DNA from: Pseudomonadota bacterium
GTDB taxonomy: Bacteria; Myxococcota; Polyangia; GCA-2747355; JACKDQ01
Assembly (NCBI GenBank): GCA_030591195.1
Contig: JAUVBO010000236.1
Span: forward strand, 1-5,745
Direction: 5' to 3'
Length of the DNA: 5,745 nt
In this document: positions 1-5,300 of the stretch, in pieces
Layout of the letters: every line of letters starts with the position of its first letter
How positions within the stretch are numbered: the first letter of the stretch is position 1
Program-made: the position numbers and the translations under genes
Notes under the pieces: model-generated
Database searches by the model: none
Told to the model about the DNA's origin: nothing
Seen by the model: the letters and a program-made list of their open reading frames with translations, nothing else

Positions 1-327
1 AGGGCCCTGGTCGGGCGGCAGGCCCTGGTCGGGCGGCAGGCCCTGGTCGGGCGGCAGGCCCTGGTCGGGCGGCAGGCCCTGGTCGGGCGGCAGGCCCTGG
101 TCGGGCGGCAGGCCCTGGTCGGGCAAGCCCAGATCGGGATCGGGCCAGACCCACGCGTCCTCCGTGGTGTCCGGATTGTTCGTGCTGTCGGTCGTGCCGC
201 CGTCGGGCCCAGCGGCGCTGTCCTGATCGCTTCCCGGGCTGTCCGAGCCACAGGCCGCGAGCGCAACCACTGCAACCAGGCCCAGCGCGGCGGCCCAGGT
301 GCTGACGGTACAAGGACGAGTGATCAT
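1..327 (-). CDS. Lipoprotein with Asp/Pro-rich tandem-repeat linker (3' end outside window)
   Basis: I do not recognise a family. The first 109 codons are visible and the frame is still open at the left edge, so the protein is C-terminally incomplete. It starts with ATG at 327, preceded by a strong Shine-Dalgarno AGGGAGG (complement of 338-344) 10 nt upstream. Residues 1-26 form a lipoprotein signal peptide: a short n-region with Arg4, a hydrophobic stretch from about residue 11 to 25, and lipobox L23-A24-A25-C26, with Cys26 the lipidation site. Gly27 at +2 gives no inner-membrane retention signal, so outer-membrane sorting is likely. Residues 28-69 are an unstructured Asp/Gly/Thr/Pro linker. 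From residue 70 the sequence is six perfect DQGLPP hexapeptides and then DQGP at the edge, where Leu has become Pro, so the repeat may be ending there. By inference this is a flexible spacer holding a missing downstream domain away from the membrane. The gene lies 186 bp downstream of another leftward lipoprotein gene and may share its transcript. Confidence 0.82.
   Translation of the reverse strand, partial: MITRPCTVSTWAAALGLVAVVALAACGSDSPGSDQDSAAGPDGGTTDSTNNPDTTEDAWVWPDPDLGLPDQGLPPDQGLPPDQGLPPDQGLPPDQGLPPDQGLPPDQGP
3..124 (-). repeat. Perfect 18-bp tandem repeat, about 6.8 copies, coding DQGLPP
   Basis: The 18-bp unit ggccctggtcgggcggca occurs six times in full and identically (3-20, 21-38, 39-56, 57-74, 75-92, 93-110). 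A partial seventh copy at 111-124 then diverges into gggcaagccc. Positions 1-2 (ag) differ from the expected 'ca', so the array may end at or near the left edge. Read on the minus strand it encodes the hexapeptide DQGLPP in frame with the lipoprotein. The unit length is a multiple of three, so gain or loss of copies changes linker length without shifting the frame. Total identity between copies suggests recent slippage or unequal recombination. Confidence 0.95.
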
Positions 328-513
328 TTACAGACAACCTCCCTGCAGGGCTACGGATCTGCTGCCAACTTCGCCAGCAAGGACTGTGCGCGGTCGCGGC
401 TCGGGGATCCGGATGATTCGCTGCGAGAGGGTAACTGACAGCGGGCGGATCTGTCACGCCCGGCGCATCGCGACGATTACTTCAGTCGTCAACCCGTACC
501 AGCGTTGCGGTGC
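328..513. other. Intergenic region between two leftward lipoprotein genes
   Basis: This 186-bp gap contains the Shine-Dalgarno of the downstream lipoprotein (338-344). It also has a perfect 6-bp inverted repeat TGACAG-N9-CTGTCA at 436-456, and a weak 5-bp stem (gacga/tcgtc, 472-476 and 486-490) without a U-tract. On the minus strand a TTGACG hexamer (complement of 487-492) resembles a -35 box, but the hexamer 17 bp further on is a poor -10. I therefore cannot say whether the downstream gene has its own promoter. No intrinsic terminator is visible behind the 514-1260 gene. Confidence 0.5.
436..456. repeat. 6-bp perfect inverted repeat TGACAG-N9-CTGTCA
   Basis: The arms at 436-441 and 451-456 are exact reverse complements around a 9-nt spacer, a 21-bp dyad about 110 bp upstream of the start codon at 327. 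Size and position would suit a dimeric regulator's operator or a small RNA hairpin. A 6-bp dyad can also arise by chance, and no flanking promoter is convincing. Confidence 0.35.
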
Positions 514-1260
514 TTACGGCTGGAGCACGATCGCGTCAGAACCCACCAGGGAAGTCGTCGTGCCCTCGGCGATCTCTACGTCGTCGGCTTCCCCGCGGCG
601 GGTGACCATCGCCTCGAGGTTGAGGCCCTCGGCGGTGATCGCGTAGGTGCCCGGGGCGAGGTCGAGCTTGACGTGGCCGGGGGACGGCAGGTCGCACGGG
701 TAGTTCTTGTCGTGCTCCCTGAAGACCCGCTCGCGCCAGACGACCAGCTGCACCGTGTCGACGTCGTTGGCGCCGCAGAGCCCCGCGTCGAAGGTCCAGC
801 TGACCTCGAGCCCGCCCGGGTTTGCCGACGGGGGTAGCTTCTCCATCGACACCTCGCCGACGTCGAGCAGCGCGCCTTCCTCGACGACCAGCCCGCCGAC
901 TCGCGCCTTGAAGACCGCGTAGTCGAAGTCGCCCTTGCCGGCCTCGATCAGCAGGTTGAAGGTGCCGAGGGGCACCCGGTCGAGCGTGGCCTCTCCGGCG
1001 GAGCAGGAGAAGGTCTTGCTGAAGCCGTCGGGGTACTCCCTGGTGACCACCGCGACCTCGGCCTCCCCCGGCTCGAGCAAGGTGACTCGGATCTTGTCGA
1101 CGTCGGCCTCCGGGTGATCACAGGCGACGCCAAAGCCGAGCTTCCACTCGACCATGATCGTGCCCGGATCGGGATCCGGGGCGCAGGCGCTGGCCAGCAT
1201 GCCGACGACGCCAACGAGGAACAGAGGGACGACGAGCGAGCGGTTCTTGCGAGGCACCAT
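514..1260 (-). CDS. Two-module secreted lipoprotein (internal duplication)
   Basis: A 248-aa predicted lipoprotein of unknown function. The ATG at 1260 is preceded by a near-ideal Shine-Dalgarno AGGAGG (complement of 1267-1272) with 6-nt spacing, which settles the start; the stop is TAA. Residues 1-26 are a lipoprotein signal: basic n-region (Arg4, Lys5, Arg7), hydrophobic core 9-22, and lipobox A23-S24-A25-C26. The mature protein begins with an Asp/Pro spacer (28-33). It then has two similar modules of about 100 residues, roughly 33-140 and 149-246. Each shows a beta-strand with a conserved Trp (W39; W155), then a Cys (C47; C162), a V-D pair (54-55; 167-168), a second Cys (C86; C189), a Gly-Thr turn (99-100; 204-205) and an acidic-Gly strand near the end. 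One disulfide per module is likely. The pattern recalls small beta-sandwich modules of myxobacterial lipoproteins, but I know of no assigned function. It is probably the first gene of a leftward transcript driven from 1311-1319. Confidence 0.9.
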   Translation of the reverse strand: MVPRKNRSLVVPLFLVGVVGMLASACAPDPDPGTIMVEWKLGFGVACDHPEADVDKIRVTLLEPGEAEVAVVTREYPDGFSKTFSCSAGEATLDRVPLGTFNLLIEAGKGDFDYAVFKARVGGLVVEEGALLDVGEVSMEKLPPSANPGGLEVSWTFDAGLCGANDVDTVQLVVWRERVFREHDKNYPCDLPSPGHVKLDLAPGTYAITAEGLNLEAMVTRRGEADDVEIAEGTTTSLVGSDAIVLQP

Positions 1261-1310
1261 GTCTATCCTCCTAAGCGGTCAAGATCGTTCTTGTTGGGTT
1301 TGATGATTCG

Positions 1311-1319
1311 AATATAGCA
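1311..1319 (-). promoter_or_regulatory. Putative extended -10 promoter for the 514-1260 lipoprotein gene
   Basis: Read leftward the sequence is TGCTATATT: an extended TGn motif directly followed by TATATT, five of six matches to TATAAT. The hexamer 17 bp upstream (cagagt) is not a -35 box; TTGTCA lies 23 bp upstream, which is too far. As an extended -10 promoter it would start transcription near 1304, giving a leader of roughly 44 nt ending in AGGAGG. It is an inference from motif match and position. Confidence 0.45.
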
Positions 1320-1395
1320 CGGAGCCCAGCGCGACTCTGTGACAAATGTTTCAGCCAAGCCTGCGGAGGTAGGACGGTGGCAAATCCAATAGAAT

Positions 1396-1414
1396 TCAGA
1401 TTGATAAGATCTGA
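1396..1414. repeat. Inverted repeat TCAGAT-N7-ATCTGA, candidate operator
   Basis: The 6-bp arms (1396-1401 and 1409-1414) are exact reverse complements around tgataag, within the most AT-rich part of the divergent region. The centre contains TGATAAGAT (1402-1410), a TGn plus TAAGAT hexamer that matches TATAAT at four of six positions. The dyad would therefore cover a weak rightward -10. A helix-turn-helix dimer site is plausible; an RNA stem inside the upstream small ORF is the alternative. Confidence 0.35.
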
Positions 1415-1569
1415 TTGCGTAGTCCGCCGCGTACGTCGACCATCTGGATCTGGCACGATTTTTCGCGCTTTCCTCGGGTGGGTGCCGTTCTGGCTTGGCT
1501 CACGTTCCAAGCTCGCCTACGCTACCGCTGGCTTCAAGAGTCACACACGAACAATGATCAAGACCGGAC

Positions 1570-1574
1570 GGAGG
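1570..1574 (+). promoter_or_regulatory. Shine-Dalgarno that fixes the elbB start
   Basis: GGAGG lies 8 nt before the ATG at 1583. The elbB frame is open upstream to an ATG at 1415, but that start lacks a comparable ribosome site and would add 56 residues unlike any ElbB N-terminus. The site therefore supports the shorter protein. Confidence 0.85.
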
Positions 1575-1582
1575 CAAGTGCG

Positions 1583-2242
1583 ATGAGCAAGCCAAGGATC
1601 GCGGTGGTGCTTTCGGGGTGCGGCGTCTTCGACGGCGCGGAGATCCACGAGTCGGTGCTGACCCTGCTGGGGATCCAGCAGCACGGTGGCGAGTACCAGT
1701 GCTTCGCACCCGACGTCGCCCAGGCCCATGTGGTCAACCACCTCACCGGCGATGAGGCGGCCGGCGAGACGCGCAACGTGCTGGTCGAGGCCGCGCGGAT
1801 CGCCCGGGGTGAGGTCAAGAACCTGGCAGAGTACAAGGCTGCAGACTACGACGCCGTGATGTTTCCGGGGGGCTTTGGCGCGGCGAAGAACCTGTGTGAC
1901 TTCGCCTTCAAGGGTCCCGAGTGCGAGGTCAACCCCGAGGTCGAGCGGGCGATCAAGGAGACCCACGCGGCCAGCAAGCCCGTCGGGGCGCTGTGCATCG
2001 CCCCGGCCCTGCTGGCCAGGGTCTTCGACGGTGTCGAGATCACGATCGGCAGCGACGCGGGCACGGCGGCGGCGCTGGCGAAGATGGGGGCCAAGCACCA
2101 GGTCACCACCCACGGCGAGGTCTGCGTCGACGAGGCGAACAAGCTGGTCACCACGCCCTGCTACATGCTCGATGCCACCATCTCCCAGGTCGCGGAGGGG
2201 GCGAGCAACGCGGTCAAGGCGGTGATCGACCTCGCCAAGTGA
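1583..2242 (+). CDS. elbB: ElbB-type DJ-1/PfpI superfamily glyoxalase (isoprenoid biosynthesis protein ElbB)
   Basis: A 219-aa cytoplasmic protein very similar to E. coli ElbB (217 aa as I recall it) from end to end. The N-terminal strand and nucleotide-fold turn carry SGCGVFDGAEIHE (residues 11-23), with Glu23 the conserved acidic residue. NHLTG is at 52-56, TRNVLVEAARIARGE at 63-77, PGGFGAAKNL at 95-104, and the nucleophile elbow CIAPA at 138-142, with Cys138 the predicted catalytic cysteine. The C-terminus has the family's VTTPCYML stretch (189-196). Family knowledge: ElbB proteins belong to the DJ-1/ThiJ/PfpI class I glutamine-amidotransferase-like fold. They have weak glyoxalase activity and were linked genetically to early isoprenoid synthesis; the physiological substrate is uncertain. 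No signal peptide is present. The start ATG overlaps the TGA of an upstream small ORF (ATGA). A large A2M gene follows on the same strand after 123 bp; co-transcription is possible but unproven. Confidence 0.95.
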   Translation: MSKPRIAVVLSGCGVFDGAEIHESVLTLLGIQQHGGEYQCFAPDVAQAHVVNHLTGDEAAGETRNVLVEAARIARGEVKNLAEYKAADYDAVMFPGGFGAAKNLCDFAFKGPECEVNPEVERAIKETHAASKPVGALCIAPALLARVFDGVEITIGSDAGTAAALAKMGAKHQVTTHGEVCVDEANKLVTTPCYMLDATISQVAEGASNAVKAVIDLAK

Positions 2243-2365
2243 CCGCCCCGGCGCTCGGCGTCCCGAGTCGCTCCGTCAGCCGCTGCGCCCCGACATCCCA
2301 CTCCGTATCGACTCCTGTTCGTTCGACGGTGCCCGGCGTCGCCCGGGAAGGAAAGGTGTGACGTC
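2243..2365. other. elbB-A2M intergenic gap without a clear terminator or promoter
   Basis: The 123-bp gap contains two short GC stems: CTCGG-cgtc-CCGAG at 2254-2267, and CCCGG-N6-CCGGG at 2332-2347. Neither has a U-tract, so no intrinsic terminator is supported. No convincing -10/-35 pair is seen. The A2M frame has no stop between the elbB TGA and the TTG start, and no ATG, GTG or TTG codon occurs in it before 2366. Read-through transcription from elbB into the A2M gene is the simplest reading, with low confidence. Confidence 0.4.
2348..2356 (+). promoter_or_regulatory. Ribosome binding site for the TTG-started A2M gene
   Basis: The purine run AAGGAAAGG ends 9 nt before the TTG at 2366. It is the only plausible ribosome site in frame with the lipoprotein signal sequence that follows. 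Two GTG codons at 2356 and 2358 and an ATG at 2389 are in other frames. Confidence 0.6.
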
Positions 2366-5300
2366 TTGAGCAGACCGAGCAGACATCGATGGCTGTCCCA
2401 GGTTGTTTTCTTGTCGGCGTTGTCCCTGGTCGCCTGCGGCAAGGGCTGTGGGGACCAGCCCGGGGCCAAGGACGCCGGAGCGACCAAGGGCAAGCCCGAG
2501 GCGACCAAGGGCAAGCCGCCTGCCGGGCTGACGTTTCGGCTGACGAAGGGGGAGGGCGTCGGCAGCGGGCGGGACGACCGCAACCGGGTAGCCGCCGGAG
2601 CACCGCTCTCCGCTGGTGCGGCCAGTCAGCTGCTCTCGCGGATGCGCAAGCTCGCCGCGCAGGAGGGTGACCAGCGCGCGTTCGCCTTGCGTGCCGGGTC
2701 GTTACCTCCGCCGACCACGGGCCAGAAGATCTCCGCAGTGTTTCCACCGCCGGCCCCCAAGGGAGTCAAGCCCACCGCGCAGCAGCCGGGCTCGCTCCAG
2801 GTGCTGCGGCAGTCGCCCGAGGGCCAGGCCAACTTGGCGCCCCACCTGTCGGTGACCTTCTCCCAGCCGATGGTGGCGGTGACCTCCCACGCCGACGCCG
2901 TGGCGAGCAACCTGCCGGTGAAGCTCTCGCCAAAGGTCGAGGGCAAGTGGCGCTGGATCGGCACCCGGACGCTGCTGTTCGAGCCGACCAAGCGGTTCCC
3001 GATGGCGACCAGCTACCAGGCGTCGATCGCCGCCGGCACCCGTTCGGCCCTCGGTGGCACCCTCGCGGCGGAGAAGAAGTGGGCCTTTGCCACCCCGTCG
3101 CTGCGGCTGATCACTCGCTACCCGGCCGGCGGCCCCCAGCCCCTCGATCCGGTGATCATCGTCGGCTTCGACCAGCGGATCGACCCCGATAAGGTGCTGG
3201 CCAAGATCCGCCTCACCGCTAGCGGCGAGCACTGGAAGCTGCGTCGGCTGGCGCCGCCAGAGATCGCCGAGGATCCGGAGATCGCGCAGCGGGTCGGCGC
3301 GTTGCTGGGCATCAAGCCGGACGAGAGCCGGGCTTTGGTGCTGCGCGCCAGCCGCCCGCTCAAGCCGGGGACGACCTACCAGGTCGAGGTCCCGCCCGGC
3401 ACGCCCTCGGCCGAGGGGCCGCTGACGACCGAGAAGCAGCAGGGTTTCTCCTTTGCGACCTATGACCCGCTGGCGGTCAATGGCCACAACTGCAAGGGCA
3501 GCCGCAAGTGCCGGCCGCTGTCGCAGATGTGGGTCCGCTTCAACAACCCGATCGACGAGGAGGTCTTCGACCCGTCGACGATCAAGGTCAAGCCCGAGGT
3601 GCCCGAGATGCGGGTGACGGTCAACGGGCGGTGGCTCTACATCGCCGGCCAGACCCGCGGTCGGACGACCTACCGCGTGGTCGTCCCCGGCTCGATCAAG
3701 GACATCTTCGGCCAGAAGCTCGGCGGATCGGAGGTGCTGTCCTTCAGCTATGGCGAGGCCAGTCCCCGGCTGTTCGCGATGGGCGGGATGTTTCGTACCC
3801 TCGACCCGCGGGGGGCGCGACGGTTCCGTTTTCGCAGCATCAACCACCGCGAGCTGGACCTGCGCGTCTATCGGGTCGCCCCCAAGGACTGGGGCGCGTT
3901 CCGGCAGTTCGTTCGCCGGGGGATCCGCGAGCGGCCGCCCAAGGATCCGCCGGGCAAGCTGCGGATCAGCAAGCGGCTACAGATCGGCGGTGAGCCCGAC
4001 CAGCTCGTGACCACCGAGGTCGACCTGCGGCCCGCCCTGACCGGCGGCAAGGGCCAGCTGGTGGTGCTGGTCAAGCAGCGGCCGTTTCCCCAGGAGGCCT
4101 ACCGGCGGCAGTTCATCGTCAGCTGGATCCAGGTCACCGAGCTCGCGGTGGACGCCTTCGTCGACCGCGAGCGGTTGCTCGGCTGGGTCAGCCGCCTGCG
4201 GGACGGCAAGCCGATCCCGTCGGCGCGGATCTCGCTGGTGACGTCGAAGGGCCCCGATCTGGCAGCCGACGGCGAGGCGACCGTCTCGACCACGGCCAGT
4301 GGGCTGGGGACGCTGTCGCTGCCCGCTGCGGGCAGCCAGGGTGATCGGGTGCTGGTGGCCCGGACCGGCGACGACCTCGTGATGCTCCCCGAGGCCCCCC
4401 ACCCCTGGGGTGGAAGCTCTCGCTGGCACCGGCGGTCGCCGATCGGCGAGTCGGTGCGCTGGTACGTCTTCGACGATCGGAAGCTCTACCGGCCGAAGGA
4501 GGAAGTGCGGGTCAAGGGCTGGGTCAGGCTGGTCGACATGGGCGCCACCGCCGGCGTGCGCCAGCTGCCCGAGGCGGCCCGCAAGCTGAGCTACCGGGTG
4601 ATCGGTCCCCGGGGCAACGAGGTCGGCAAGGGCAACGCGCGGATCGGACCGCTCGGCGGCTTCGACCTGCGCTTCAAGCTGACCGACCGAGTCAACCTCG
4701 GCCGGGCGCGGCTGGTGCTTCGCGTTGGCCCGGTGTCGGCGACCGGCACGACCTACAGCCACGTCTTCCGGATCCAGGAGTTCAAGCGGCCCGAGTTCGA
4801 GGTCAGCTCCTCGGTCAGCGAGGGTCCGCACCTGATCCGCGGCGCGGCCGAGGTGACGCTGGTGGCGTCGTACTTCGCCGGCGGGGGGCTCTCCAACGCG
4901 GCGGTGAGCTGGCGCGCCACGGCGAGCGCTGGCTCGTTCACGCCGCCGGGGCTGAGCGACTACAGCTTCGTCGGCTGGCGGCCGAGCTGGTGGAAGGCCA
5001 CCACGCCGGCCTTCCCGACCAAGAACCAGTCCTTCAGCGGGCGCACCGACGGCAAGGGCCGCGACCGGCTGGGGATTCACTTCGACAGCGTCGATCCGGC
5101 GCGTCCCGCGGCGGTCACGGTGGCGGCCACGGTGCAGGACGTCAACCGGCAGACCTGGAGCACGTCGTCGAGCCTGGTGGTCCACCCGGCGCGTCACTAC
5201 GTCGGGATGAAGACCGAGCGGTACTTCGTCAAGCGTGGCAAGCCGATGAAGGTCGCGGTGGTGGTGGCCGACCTCGACGGCAAGCGGATCGCCGGCAGCA

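Larger units (their letters stand above)
1261..1582. other. Divergent intergenic regulatory region
   Basis: These 322 bp separate the leftward lipoprotein gene from rightward elbB and are visibly richer in A/T than the flanking genes. Leftward it holds the AGGAGG ribosome site, a small dyad CAAGA-N4-TCTTG (1280-1293) in the 5' leader, and an extended -10 (1311-1319). Rightward it holds a GGAGG-preceded GTG at 1377 opening a 69-codon ORF that stops in the elbB start codon, a 19-bp inverted repeat (1396-1414), a sigma-54-like -24 half (1451-1457), and the elbB Shine-Dalgarno (1570-1574). Longer ORFs read through this stretch on both strands, but they lack the G/C third-position bias of the real genes. 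Confidence 0.6.

Noticed and set aside
3..124. CRISPR array
   Set aside because: The repeats are head-to-tail with no spacers and lie in frame inside a coding region.
1271..1510. 79-codon minus-strand ORF in the divergent region
   Set aside because: It overlaps the promoter and leader of the 514-1260 gene, lacks third-position bias, and has no recognisable product.
1415..1582. N-terminal extension of ElbB from the in-frame ATG at 1415
   Set aside because: The extra 56 residues are unlike ElbB, lack the G/C third-position bias, and the family-length start at 1583 has a good GGAGG.
1541..2113. 190-codon minus-strand open frame over elbB
   Set aside because: The plus strand encodes ElbB with end-to-end family similarity; the antisense frame is a compositional shadow.
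2254..2267. Intrinsic terminator after elbB
   Set aside because: The stem is only 5 bp and has no following U-tract.
2389..2670. 93-codon plus-strand ORF starting at ATG 2389
   Set aside because: It is out of frame with the A2M gene, overlaps its lipoprotein signal, and shows no family resemblance.
2702..3847. 381-codon open frame on the minus strand
   Set aside because: Same reason: low-complexity composition, opposite to the Ig-like part of the A2M gene, and no convincing signals for expression.
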